DNA from: CADCWK01 sp964244115
Lineage (GTDB): Bacteria > Chloroflexota > Chloroflexia > Thermomicrobiales > UBA6265
Length of the DNA stretch: 47,181 nt
Direction of reading: 5' to 3'
Assembly (NCBI GenBank): GCA_964244115.1
Contig: CAXTHM010000025.1
Coordinates: 1 to 47,181, forward strand
The position numbers were made by a program, and so were the translations under genes. Every line of letters starts with the position of its first letter. Within the stretch, counting starts at the first letter, position 1. The notes under the pieces are model-generated. The model had not been told where the DNA came from and searched no databases. It was given only the letters and a program-made list of their open reading frames with translations. Below, in pieces: positions 8,065-15,868 of the stretch.

Positions 8065-8087
8065 AAACGAAAACGGGCTTTTCGTTT
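8065..8087. terminator. Hairpin after the nucleotidyltransferase gene
   Basis: AAACGAAAA (8065-8073) and TTTTCGTTT (8079-8087) form a perfect 9-bp stem around CGGGC. The A side and T side make it usable as a weak bidirectional terminator, but the stem is A+T-rich and the trailing T tract is part of the stem. The rest of 8088-8252 has no ORF. Confidence 0.4.
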
Positions 8088-8252
8088 ATCTGGCGTCCTG
8101 CGGCACGGGCAAGGCAAGCCATGTCTCGGAGCCAGCGGGACCACCTGACCGCTCAGGCGGTTCTTACGACCCATAAGTTCGTGGGACACTACGCCCGAGA
8201 AGAACCAGCTGACGGTATGCTGGCCGTCCAGACATGATCGAGAGGAGAACCC

Positions 8253-8666
8253 GTGACAGACATGGTGGACTTCAACAAGCAGGTCATCCAGGAGTTCCGG
8301 GCCAACGGCGGCAAGGTCGGTGGCCCGTTCGAGGGCGCGTCGATGCTGATCCTGCACACGACCGGCGCGAAGTCGGGACGGGAGCTGGTCACGCCGCTCG
8401 TCTGCCACGTCGAGGGCGACCGGCTGCTGATCTACGCCTCCAAGGGCGGGGCCGATGACAACCCCGCCTGGTATCACAACCTCGTCGCCAACCCGGATGT
8501 CACCGTCGAGCGCGGCACGGAGACGCTGCCGATGCGGGCGACCGTCATCACGGGGGAGGAGCGCGACCGGCTCTATGCCGAGCAGGTCGTGCGCGCTCCC
8601 GGCTTCGGCGAATACCAGGCGAAGACGGCCCGGATCATCCCGGTCGTCGCGCTCGACCCCGCCTGA
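8253..8666 (+). CDS. Deazaflavin (F420)-dependent nitroreductase family protein, Ddn-like
   Basis: The 137-residue protein is a complete split-beta-barrel member of the Ddn family. Family features are MLILHTTGAKSGRELVTPLVC (residues 30-50), a cofactor-phosphate-binding pattern, then ASKGGADDNPAWYHNLVANPDVTVE (68-92) and the closing ERDRLYAEQVVRAPGFGEYQAKTARIIPVVAL. Family members bind F420H2, or in some cases flavin or haem, and reduce nitro compounds, quinones or other acceptors, often at the membrane. The GTG start has GAGAGGAGAA upstream. No F420 biosynthesis gene is in the window, so the cofactor is inferred from family. Confidence 0.9.
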   Translation: MTDMVDFNKQVIQEFRANGGKVGGPFEGASMLILHTTGAKSGRELVTPLVCHVEGDRLLIYASKGGADDNPAWYHNLVANPDVTVERGTETLPMRATVITGEERDRLYAEQVVRAPGFGEYQAKTARIIPVVALDPA

Positions 8667-8775
8667 TCGCGTCGTAACCGCGGGGCAGTTCAGCTGAAAC
8701 CCGTGACGATCCTGGCCATCTCCTGCGCCCATGAGCGCCTGGACGGTGGGAGGGATCGCGCGTTCCCACCACTTC

Positions 8776-8817
8776 GTGTCGCCACGACACCGTTACTTAG
8801 TGTCATGTTGACAATTA
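8776..8817. promoter_or_regulatory. Two tandem GTGTC-N5-GACA palindromes upstream of nadA
   Basis: GTGTCGCCACGACAC at 8776-8790 is a perfect inverted repeat (GTGTCG/CGACAC around CCA). Centred 24 bases downstream is TGTCATGTTGACA (8801-8813), flanked by TTAG and ATTA, which extend the symmetry partly. Both share the core GTGTC-N5-GACA. The second covers the predicted -35 hexamer, so a bound protein would repress. Several NAD-pathway repressors (NiaR, NrtR, NadQ) bind palindromes upstream of nad genes; which, if any, acts here cannot be told. Confidence 0.55.
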
Positions 8818-8836
8818 CTGTCCGTTAGTCTACCCT
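8808..8836 (+). promoter_or_regulatory. nadA promoter
   Basis: A consensus -35 TTGACA (8808-8813) and -10 TACCCT (8831-8836) are separated by exactly 17 bases. Transcription would begin near 8843, leaving a leader of about 180 bases before the nadA ATG. The -35 lies inside the downstream palindrome described for 8801-8813. Confidence 0.6.
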
Positions 8837-9024
8837 TGACGCATCACGAAGGGGAAGGTCAGCGACATCCCCGGAGGTCCAGAGGATCTCCCGCTGACCA
8901 GAGCCTGGATCGGTCACGACGCGAACGCCAGGCCGGCGTCGCGAGGCTCGGGCCGAGATCCTGCCAGACAACCAGCCCGGGCAACGCACCGCCTGACGGT
9001 GCGCCCCGGAGAGGAAGGCACCCG

Positions 9025-10278
9025 ATGACGCTGCCAGTCGTCACGTTCAGCCCTGCCGTCGCTCAGGTGAGCGACCCGACGATCACGACCCCATGGCTGG
9101 TCGACGCGCAGCTCGATGCCGCCAGCTGCGTGCCCGAAGTGGGGACCGGTGCCTACGAGACGCTCCACGCCTACGGAGCGAAGCCGCTCCGCCAGCAGCG
9201 GATCCCGCGCGAGTATTTCAAGATGGACGCGGTCGAGCGCGACGCCCGGATCTGGGCCCTGCGCCGCCAACTGGGCGACCGACTCGTCATCCTCGGGCAT
9301 CACTATCAGCGCGACGAGGTCATCCAGTTCGCCGACTTCCGTGGCGACAGCTACAAGCTCTCCCAGCTCGCCGCCGCCCAGCGCGAGGCCGAGTTCGTCC
9401 TCTTCTGCGGCGTCCACTTCATGGCCGAGAGCGCCGATATCCTGACGTCCGACCGGCAGAAGGTCATCCTCCCGAACCTCGAAGCGGGCTGCTCGATGGC
9501 CGACATGGCCAAGGGCGACGACGTCGAGGCGGCTTGGCGGGCGATCGGTGGGGCTGGCGTCGACCTAGCCACGGTCATCCCCGTGACCTACATGAACTCC
9601 ACCGCCGAGCTCAAGGCCTTCTGCGGCCGCAACGGCGGCATCGTCTGCACCTCGTCCAACGCCAGCCGGGTCTACGACTGGGCCTTCGAGCGCGGCGAGA
9701 AGATCATGTTCTTCCCGGACGAGCACCTCGGCCGCAACACCGGCGTGACGAAGGGCATCCCCGAGGAGCGCATGGTCGTCTGGGACCCGTTCCGGCCGAT
9801 GGGTGGCCTAAGCGCCGAGCAGCTCCGTGACGCGACGGTGATCCTCTGGAAGGGCTACTGCTCCGTCCATGCCCGGTTCAGCGTCGAGCAGATCGAGACG
9901 GCCCGGGCCCAGCACCCCGGCGTCAACGTGATCGTCCACCCCGAGTGCCGCCTGGAAGTCGTCCAGGCCGCTGACAGCGCCGGGTCGACGGAGTTCATCA
10001 TCGACACGATCACCGCCGCTCCGGCCGGGACGGTCTGGGCGGTCGGGACGGAGATCAACCTCGTCAACCGGCTCAACGCCGAACTGCCCGACAAGGAGAT
10101 CTTCTGCCTGGACCCGGTCGTCTGCCCATGCTCGACGATGTACCGGGTCCACCCGTCCTACATCCTCTGGACGCTGGAGCACCTGGTCGAGGGCGAGGTG
10201 GTCAACCAGATCTCGGTCGCCCCGGCGCAGGCCCGCGAGGCGCTGGTCGCGCTGGACCGGATGCTGGCCGTCCCCTAG
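9025..10278 (+). CDS. nadA: Quinolinate synthase NadA
   Basis: The 417-residue enzyme condenses iminoaspartate with dihydroxyacetone phosphate to quinolinate in de novo NAD synthesis, using an oxygen-sensitive 4Fe-4S cluster. Visible hallmarks are VILGHHYQRDEV, the Cys regions FCGVHFMAESADIL, IVCTSSNA and CPCSTMYRVHP, the loop HPECRLEVV, and GTEINLVNRL. It is longer at the N-terminus than the roughly 300-residue short form, as in other long bacterial NadA proteins. ATG 9025 is chosen for GAGAGGAAGG upstream; the frame is open back to 8836 but contains no better start. nadB and nadC are not adjacent. Operator-like palindromes and a strong promoter lie upstream, a clear terminator downstream. 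Confidence 0.96.
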   Translation: MTLPVVTFSPAVAQVSDPTITTPWLVDAQLDAASCVPEVGTGAYETLHAYGAKPLRQQRIPREYFKMDAVERDARIWALRRQLGDRLVILGHHYQRDEVIQFADFRGDSYKLSQLAAAQREAEFVLFCGVHFMAESADILTSDRQKVILPNLEAGCSMADMAKGDDVEAAWRAIGGAGVDLATVIPVTYMNSTAELKAFCGRNGGIVCTSSNASRVYDWAFERGEKIMFFPDEHLGRNTGVTKGIPEERMVVWDPFRPMGGLSAEQLRDATVILWKGYCSVHARFSVEQIETARAQHPGVNVIVHPECRLEVVQAADSAGSTEFIIDTITAAPAGTVWAVGTEINLVNRLNAELPDKEIFCLDPVVCPCSTMYRVHPSYILWTLEHLVEGEVVNQISVAPAQAREALVALDRMLAVP

Positions 10279-10309
10279 TCGGACGGCTGTAGTCGAACCG
10301 GTCGGGAGA

Positions 10310-10352
10310 ACGGCCGGGTCCGCAGATGGACCCGGCCGTTTCGATCTTCTTT
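10310..10352 (+). terminator. Intrinsic terminator of nadA
   Basis: A perfect 12-bp stem, ACGGCCGGGTCC (10310-10321) with GGACCCGGCCGT (10328-10339), has a six-base loop and runs into TTCGATCTTCTTT. It starts 31 bases after the nadA stop codon and is a textbook Rho-independent terminator. Confidence 0.85.
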
Positions 10353-10469
10353 GGACCAGTCGAGGGATATTGGTTCCCGGCCGTAGGGATATGGGCCCCT
10401 GCCAGCGAGGCGAAAGGCACCAGGCGTGGCCAACGCGAACAATCTGGGACCAGGCGTGTCGCATGCATC

Positions 10470-10536
10470 GCTATCGCCCTGCGGGGCGATGGCCTCTGCG
10501 GAGGCCGGGCTCGCAAGCTGCGCCCCTACGAGAACG
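10470..10536 (+). repeat. Dispersed intergenic repeat, family B, copy 2
   Basis: Reads CTATCGCCCTGCGGGGCGAT, then GGCCTCTGCGGAGGCCGGGC, then CTCGCAAGCTGCGCCCCTAC. ATCGCC-CTGC-GGGGCGAT and GGCCTC-TGC-GGAGGCC each fold into small hairpins, so the element is a double palindrome. It ends directly at the stop codon of the convergent glycosyltransferase gene, between that gene and nadA. Confidence 0.78.
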
Positions 10537-10537
10537 G

Positions 10538-11644
10538 TCATGTACCTCGACGGAAGCTGAGCGCGTCATCGACGATCTCGATCATCTGCTGTTGGAAGCG
10601 AGCAGTCCCGAAGCGCATCGCATTCCCGCGGCAGGCGTCGGAGGACCAGTGCGTCTGGTTGGCGGTGTCGAGGGCCTCCCCCAGCGACTCGGGCGTAGCC
10701 TCCGAGAAGAAGACCCCGGTCCGGCCCTCGATGACGGACTCGAGTGCCCCGCCGCCGCGGAACGCGACCACGGGGCGGCCGGCGGCCTGAGCCTCGACGG
10801 CGGTGATGCCGAAGTCCTCCTGCCCCGGCAGGATGAAGGCCCTGCAGCGGCTCATCAGCCGGGCCGTCGCCTCGTCCGAACACTGGCCGAGGAACTCGAC
10901 GGATGGACCGGCCCGCTGGCGGAGGCGCCCTTCGGCCGGACCGCTGCCGACGACCTTGAGCGGACGGCCCGTCGCGGTGCAGGCGTCGACGGCGAGGTCG
11001 ATGCGCTTGTGCGGCACGAGCCGGGAGACGACCAGGGCGTAGGGTTCGATCTCGTCCGGGTGGGCCGGACTGAACCGCTCCGTCTGGATCGGCGGGTAGA
11101 TCACCCCGGCCGTCCGTCCCCAGACGCGTTCGACCCGCCTGGCGACGGCGTGCGAGTTGGCGACGACGACATCGAGATCCAGCGCCGCCCGGCGATCCAG
11201 CCAGCGCAGGCCGCCGAAGCCGATGTCCATCGCCCGCCGGATCGGCGGCGGGATCCGGGCCGGGGAGAGGTACGACTCGTCCCCCCAGAGGAACCGGGAC
11301 GGCGAGTGGCAGTAGGCGATCCGGACCTGACGGTCCGTGCCAGCCTGGTGGGCCCAGGCGCTGGTGTCGGAGAGCACGACATCGTAGTCGCGCAACTCCC
11401 GGCGGAACGACGCGAACGCCAGCGGGTAGAGCGGCAGCAGGGCGCGATGGTGGTGCCGGGCGCCGGGGATGCGGCCGAGCGGGCTCTCGCGGATGTCCCA
11501 GGAGCGCCAGTGGTGCGGGAAGGCGGCGGGGTCGTAGAGCGACGTGAAGATCGGAGCGTCCGGCCAGATCCCGTGCAGCGCTTCGAGGACGCGCTCGGCT
11601 CCGCCGGACTGGGTCAAATAGTCGTGGACCAGCGCGATCTTCAT
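10538..11644 (-). CDS. Glycosyltransferase family 4
   Basis: The 368-residue protein is a GT-B fold glycosyltransferase. The N-terminal half starts MKIALVHDYLTQSGGAERVLEALH, with the GGAE acceptor-side loop. The C-terminal half has VVSRLVPHKRIDLAVDA near 205, LKVVGSGPAEGRLR near 229, and the donor-site EX7E region FGITAVEAQAAGRPVVAFRGGGALE near 278-302. Such retaining enzymes add sugars from nucleotide donors to polysaccharides or lipids on the cytoplasmic side. It is nine bases downstream of UDP-glucose dehydrogenase and almost certainly cotranscribed, so it may act with UDP-glucuronate-derived sugars; that link is inferred. Confidence 0.9.
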   Translation of the reverse strand: MKIALVHDYLTQSGGAERVLEALHGIWPDAPIFTSLYDPAAFPHHWRSWDIRESPLGRIPGARHHHRALLPLYPLAFASFRRELRDYDVVLSDTSAWAHQAGTDRQVRIAYCHSPSRFLWGDESYLSPARIPPPIRRAMDIGFGGLRWLDRRAALDLDVVVANSHAVARRVERVWGRTAGVIYPPIQTERFSPAHPDEIEPYALVVSRLVPHKRIDLAVDACTATGRPLKVVGSGPAEGRLRQRAGPSVEFLGQCSDEATARLMSRCRAFILPGQEDFGITAVEAQAAGRPVVAFRGGGALESVIEGRTGVFFSEATPESLGEALDTANQTHWSSDACRGNAMRFGTARFQQQMIEIVDDALSFRRGT

Positions 11645-11653
11645 CGAGGCAGG

Positions 11654-13042
11654 CTAATCCGTCGGGCTGGCGGCGATCTGGACCGTCGCCTCGCTGATCG
11701 TCACCGGGAGGCGATCGCCCGTCCCGATACCGAAGTACGCGAACCCCTCGTTGGTCATCCGGCGCTCGTCATAGACGTTCCGGCCGTCGAAGATCACCGG
11801 CCGGAGCAGCGCGTCTCGCAGGGCAGCGAAGTCCGGCGACCGGAACGCCCGCCACTCGGTCACGATCACCAGGCAGTCCGCGCCCTCGGTCGCCGCTTCC
11901 TTGGTCTCACTGAAGGTGACGGTTGCCTGGTCTCCGTAGATCTGTCGGGCCTCGTCCATGGCCTCCGGATCGAACGCCCGGACCGAGGCTCCCGCTCCGA
12001 TCAGGGCGTCGATCAGGATCCGGCTCGGCGCCTCGCGCATGTCGTCGGTGTTGGGCTTGAAGGCCAGCCCCCAGACCGCGATCGTCCGACCCGAGAGCCC
12101 GCCATCCTGCTCGAAGTAGCGGGCGATCTTCTCGAACAGGACGTGCTTCTGACGCAGGTTGACATCCTGGACGGCGCGGATCAGCTGGGGCTCGTAGCCG
12201 GCGGACTGGGCGACATGCCTCAGGGCGCCGAGGTCCTTGGGGAAGCACGAGCCGCCGAAGCCCGCCCCGGCGTAGATGAAGTCATACCCGATCCGCGGGT
12301 CCGAGCCGATCCCGGCCCGGACGCTCTCGATGTTCGCTCCGACCCGCTCGGCGATGTTGGCGATCTCGTTCATGAAGGAGATCTTGGTCGCCAGCATCGC
12401 GTTGGCGGCGTACTTCGCCAGTTCGGCCGAGCGCAGATCCATCGTCATCAGCCGGTTGTGGTTGCGGTTGAAGGGCGCGTAGAGCTCATGGAGGAGTTCG
12501 AGGCTGCGCGGGTTGGCGCTGCCGACGATGATCCGGTCCGGCCGCATGAAGTCGGCGATCGCGGCGCCTTCCTTGAGGAACTCCGGGTTGGAGACGACGT
12601 CGAACGACGCGTCCGAGCGGCGCTCGCCGAGGCGCTGCTGGATCAGCGTGCTGGCCATGTCTCCGGTCCCGACCGGGACCGTGCTCTTCATGACGACGAC
12701 CTTGTCGTCCTCCATCAGGTCGGCGATGGACTGGACGACGCTCCGGATCGCGGCCAGGTTGGTCGACCCGTCCGGGTTGGGCGGAGTGCCGACGGCGACG
12801 AGCAGCAGCCGGGCGTGGCCGACGCCCTCGTCGAGGCGGTCGCTGAACCGGATGCGGCCCGCCCGCATGTTCTGGGCGACCATCTCCTCGAGTCCCGGCT
12901 CGAAGATCGGGACTTCGCCGGCGTTGAGGCGAGCGATCTTCTCGCGGTCGATGTCGACGCAGAGGACGTCGTTGCCGACCTCGGCGAAGCAGGCCCCGGT
13001 CACCAGGCCGACGTATCCCGTCCCGAAGACTGTTACCTTCAT
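11654..13042 (-). CDS. ugd: UDP-glucose 6-dehydrogenase
   Basis: The 462-residue protein has the full UDP-glucose/GDP-mannose dehydrogenase layout: N-terminal NAD-binding GTGYVGLVTGACFAEVGNDV (7-26), STVPVGTG near 120, central ELAKYAANAMLATKISFMNE near 205, catalytic GGSCFPKD near 262 with its nucleophilic Cys, and the C-terminal UDP-binding domain (WGLAFKPNTDDMREAPS). It oxidises UDP-glucose to UDP-glucuronate in two NAD-dependent steps, supplying precursors for extracellular or cell-wall polysaccharide. GGAGGGAG precedes the ATG. The GT4 gene follows. A long plus-strand frame across this gene and the GT4 gene is an antisense shadow. Confidence 0.96.
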   Translation of the reverse strand: MKVTVFGTGYVGLVTGACFAEVGNDVLCVDIDREKIARLNAGEVPIFEPGLEEMVAQNMRAGRIRFSDRLDEGVGHARLLLVAVGTPPNPDGSTNLAAIRSVVQSIADLMEDDKVVVMKSTVPVGTGDMASTLIQQRLGERRSDASFDVVSNPEFLKEGAAIADFMRPDRIIVGSANPRSLELLHELYAPFNRNHNRLMTMDLRSAELAKYAANAMLATKISFMNEIANIAERVGANIESVRAGIGSDPRIGYDFIYAGAGFGGSCFPKDLGALRHVAQSAGYEPQLIRAVQDVNLRQKHVLFEKIARYFEQDGGLSGRTIAVWGLAFKPNTDDMREAPSRILIDALIGAGASVRAFDPEAMDEARQIYGDQATVTFSETKEAATEGADCLVIVTEWRAFRSPDFAALRDALLRPVIFDGRNVYDERRMTNEGFAYFGIGTGDRLPVTISEATVQIAASPTD

Positions 13043-13154
13043 CGACGACTCCCTCCAGCGTCCGGTCGAATCGCCCTGGCGATCCGACGACTCGTTCAGG
13101 AGGGAGATGGTACAGCAGGAGCGCGGGGGACGCGGTTAGGTCGCCCTCCGGCGC

Positions 13155-13610
13155 CTACAGATCGTCCGGGACGGCCATGACTGGGTCGGCGGTCATCTCC
13201 CCGATGATGAGGTCCTGAACGGAGGCGAGTCGTGCCCGACGTGGCACGCCGCCCATCGCCCGGGTGGTGGCCCGTTCCTGATAGAAGCCGATCGCGAAGA
13301 CGCCCTGCTCGGCCCGGTCGAACCGGTCCGGGAAGGATTCGCCGAGGTCGTCGAGGATCCCGCCGAGCCGGTCTTCCAGCCAGTCGGCCTCGTGGCGATG
13401 GCCGGGCCGCTGGCGGATGGTCGTGAGGTCGCGCCAGGACATGGCGAGGAGCGAGCCGAGCGCGACGGCTGGCATCGCGGCGGCGGTCTGGAAGCAACTG
13501 GTCGCGATCGCGGAGTCGCCGTCCACCGTGCGGCGGATCAGATCGAGATGAGCAAGCAGCCGACCACATTCATAGGGAACGCGTTCGCGTGAACAGGCGT
13601 CGCTCTCCAT
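13155..13610 (-). CDS. Orphan protein resembling the C-terminal domain of Cas8c/Csd1 (Cas11c-like)
   Basis: The 151-residue product matches the recognisable C-terminal pattern of the type I-C CRISPR subunit Cas8c (Csd1): YECGRLLAHLDLIRR (13-27), then SCFQTAAAMPAVALGSLLAM where Cas8c has a tyrosine-rich AASSTPA-like segment, then LGGILDDLGESFPDRFDRAEQGVFAIGFYQER. The roughly 450-residue N-terminal part of Cas8c is absent, and the upstream DNA does not encode it in any frame. In type I-C systems this same domain is also made separately, from an internal start, as the small subunit Cas11c. The frame is clean, without stops. Start ATG 13610 has only a weak GGGAG; a start at 13646 is possible. No cas gene or CRISPR array lies nearby. 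Relic or repurposed protein cannot be decided. Confidence 0.65.
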   Translation of the reverse strand: MESDACSRERVPYECGRLLAHLDLIRRTVDGDSAIATSCFQTAAAMPAVALGSLLAMSWRDLTTIRQRPGHRHEADWLEDRLGGILDDLGESFPDRFDRAEQGVFAIGFYQERATTRAMGGVPRRARLASVQDLIIGEMTADPVMAVPDDL

Positions 13611-13955
13611 GGTTCTCTGGACTCCCGGACCACTGGTTGGACCCATTACTGCCGATACGGGGCATTCATCTCCGAAGCCCGAAACCCGGACCGCGCGTCA
13701 TCGGGGCGGTCCTGCCACGGAGCCCCGTGGGCGTCGTTTCTGTGGTCGTAGCGGCAGTGTACCGCTGGGACAACCGGTTTCCGATCGTCGACCTTACGTA
13801 TTTCGGGTCCGGACTGTTGCCCCCGCCGACCGTACGTACTTCGCGCCGATCCCCGGTCCCAGACAGATGAGGCGGCATTCGCCCGACTGCTGGACCGCCC
13901 GGCCGATTGCGGCTTCGCAATCGTGTGGACGCGGGAGGCGACCGGATGGTCGCGC
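13611..13955. other. Gene-free region between the cas8c-like gene and rny
   Basis: No convincing gene in about 345 bases. Open frames here have Arg/Pro/Ser-rich, low-complexity translations and no SD. A 7-bp hairpin GATTGCG-GCTT-CGCAATC lies at 13905-13922. Two related stretches, TTACGTATTTCG near 13795 and GTACGTACTTCG near 13841, each contain TACGTA and may be a duplicated short site. Confidence 0.4.
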
Positions 13956-13985
13956 TTGACGCTAACTTGCCGGTAACCGTAAGAT
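13956..13985 (+). promoter_or_regulatory. Promoter for the rny-spoVS-PHP-ispDF-dtd operon
   Basis: TTGACG (13956-13961) and TAAGAT (13980-13985) are spaced by 18 bases. Transcription would start near 13992, leaving a leader of about 137 bases before rny, with no convincing leader peptide. Confidence 0.5.
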
Positions 13986-14128
13986 GATGGACCTAAATGA
14001 CTTCCAGCAGGACGTGCGAAGTGGCTCGCGGGACGCGCACCGGCGCGACTCGGCGGCGCCATGGGTTGTCATCGAACCTCGAAATTACCCCCGTACGATC
14101 CGGGGAACGAGCAGCCAGGGGCGATGTG

Positions 14129-15721
14129 ATGGACTTTCTCATCGTGCTTGTCGCGCTCCTCGCTGCCGCGGTAGCCGCCCTCCTGACGTTCTTCTCCCTC
14201 GAGCGCCGATCCAACTCCCGTCTCCACCGGGCGCAACTCGAGGCAGACCGCATCACCGAGGAAGCAGAGACCAGACGGCGCGAGGCGGCGATACAGGCGC
14301 AGGATGAAGCGCTTCGGCTTCGGACGGAACTCGAACGGGAACTCGGCCAGCGGCGCAAGGACATCGACCGGATCGAGCGCCGCATCGAGCAGAAGGAAGA
14401 GGCACTCGACCGCAAGGATGACGGGCTCGACCAGCGGGAGGCGACGATTCGCCGGCTGGAGCTGGATCTGCAGGGGGACCAGTCGACCTGGAACCAGGAA
14501 CGGCGTCAGCAGGAACAGACGATCGCCGAGCGCCGCGCCGATGCCGAACGCGAGGCCGAGCAGATCCGGGCCGAGCAGCGCCGCGAACTGGAGCGCGTCT
14601 CCGGCCTGACCGCCGATGAGGCGAGGCTCGCGCTCGTGGCCGAGATCGAGGACGAGGCCCGCTCGATGGGTGCTCGGCGCATGCACGAGATCGAGCAGGA
14701 GACGCTGGCCGAGGCCGAGCGGCGCTCCCGCAAGATCCTCGCGACGACGATCCAGCGAATCTCATCCGATTACGTCGCCGAGACTACGGTCTCGGTCGTC
14801 CCCCTGCCGAGCGACGACATGAAGGGCCGGATCATCGGGCGCGAGGGCCGGAACATCCGCGCCCTGGAACAGGTGACCGGAGTCGACCTGATCATCGATG
14901 ACACGCCCGAGGCGATCATGGTCTCCGGGTTCGATCCGGTCCGGCGCGAGGTCGCCCGCCGGGCCCTCATCAAGCTGATGCAGGATGGCCGGATCCACCC
15001 GGCCCGGATCGAGGAGATCGTCGGCAAGGTCCAGCTCGAACTGGAGCAGGTCATGCGGGAGGAGGGCGAGCGGATCGCCTACGAGGCCAACGTGCCCGGC
15101 CTCCACCCCGACCTGATCCGCCTGCTGGGACGGCTGAAGTTCCGGACCAGTTACGGCCAGAACGTCTTGGCGCACTCGCTCGAGGCGTCGATGATCGCGA
15201 CGGCCCTGGCGGCCGAGCTCGGCGCCGACGTCAACGTCTCCAAGACGGCCGGGCTGCTCCACGACATCGGCAAGGCCGTCGACCACGAAGTCGAAGGGCC
15301 GCACGCGCTGATCGGGGCCGACATCGCCCGCCGGCTGGGGCGCTCGCCCAAGATCGTCCACGCGATCGCCGCCCATCACAACGACGAGGCGCCGCAGACG
15401 GTCGAGGCCTTCATCGTCCAGGCCGCCGACGCGATCAGCGGCGCCCGGCCCGGTGCGCGCCGGGAGATGGTCGAGTCGTACATCAAGCGGCTCGAAGCGC
15501 TCGAAGGGGTCGCGAACTCCTTCGACGGCGTCGAGAAGTCCTTCGCGATCCAGGCCGGTCGCGAGGTCCGGATCCTCGTCCAGCCGAAGGGCATCGACGA
15601 TCTGGGCGCGACCCGGCTGGCCCGCGACGTCGCCCGGAAGATCGAGGAGAGCCTCGAGTATCCCGGTCAGATCAAGATCACGGTCATCCGGGAAACCCGA
15701 TCGGTGGATTACGCCCGGTAA
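14129..15721 (+). CDS. rny: Ribonuclease Y
   Basis: The 530-residue protein has the complete RNase Y order: an N-terminal membrane anchor (FLIVLVALLAAAVAALLTFF, residues 3-22), a long charged coiled coil (about 25-215), a KH RNA-binding domain with GRIIGREGRNIRALEQVTGVD (from about 233), and an HD phosphodiesterase domain with HDIGKAVDHE (His378-Asp379). It is a membrane-tethered endonuclease that initiates mRNA decay. Start ATG 14129 is preferred, seven bases after AGGGG; a GTG one codon earlier is possible and the frame is open to 13997. Adjacent spoVS mirrors the rny-(ymdB)-spoVS neighbourhood of Bacillus, here without a ymdB-type gene. Confidence 0.97.
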   Translation: MDFLIVLVALLAAAVAALLTFFSLERRSNSRLHRAQLEADRITEEAETRRREAAIQAQDEALRLRTELERELGQRRKDIDRIERRIEQKEEALDRKDDGLDQREATIRRLELDLQGDQSTWNQERRQQEQTIAERRADAEREAEQIRAEQRRELERVSGLTADEARLALVAEIEDEARSMGARRMHEIEQETLAEAERRSRKILATTIQRISSDYVAETTVSVVPLPSDDMKGRIIGREGRNIRALEQVTGVDLIIDDTPEAIMVSGFDPVRREVARRALIKLMQDGRIHPARIEEIVGKVQLELEQVMREEGERIAYEANVPGLHPDLIRLLGRLKFRTSYGQNVLAHSLEASMIATALAAELGADVNVSKTAGLLHDIGKAVDHEVEGPHALIGADIARRLGRSPKIVHAIAAHHNDEAPQTVEAFIVQAADAISGARPGARREMVESYIKRLEALEGVANSFDGVEKSFAIQAGREVRILVQPKGIDDLGATRLARDVARKIEESLEYPGQIKITVIRETRSVDYAR

Positions 15722-15748
15722 TCGGTGGATGGCCGGGACGCAGTCGGT

Positions 15749-15790
15749 CCCCTGATCGGGCTGGCCCCGTCGGACCAGCCCGATCAGGGG
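15749..15790 (+). terminator. Strong hairpin between rny and spoVS
   Basis: A perfect 16-bp stem (15749-15764 with 15775-15790) has a 10-base loop and is followed by ACGTCTGTCC, which has few T residues. It could be a partial terminator or an mRNA processing and stability element that sets different levels of rny and spoVS. Confidence 0.6.
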
Positions 15791-15868
15791 ACGTCTGTCC
15801 GAGAACCGGTGTACGGTAGGCGCTCCCCCAATGAGAACCGTTTCGACCATACCAACAAGGGACGTTAC

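Noticed and set aside
10370..13180. A 936-codon plus-strand open frame opposite the glycosyltransferase and ugd genes
   Set aside because: Its translation is Arg/Asp/Gly-rich low complexity, it runs antisense to two clearly recognised enzymes with good SD sequences, and long antisense frames are expected at this G+C content.
13790..13855. TACGTA-containing motif (13795, 13841, also 37656) as a regulatory site
   Set aside because: TACGTA is a short self-complementary word and the flanks agree only in part; three loose matches are too few to support a site.
13155..14128. A CRISPR array or further cas genes beside the Cas8c-like ORF
   Set aside because: No direct repeats with regular spacing, and no frame in 13611-14128 or on the other side encodes Cas5, Cas7, Cas3, Cas1 or Cas2 motifs.
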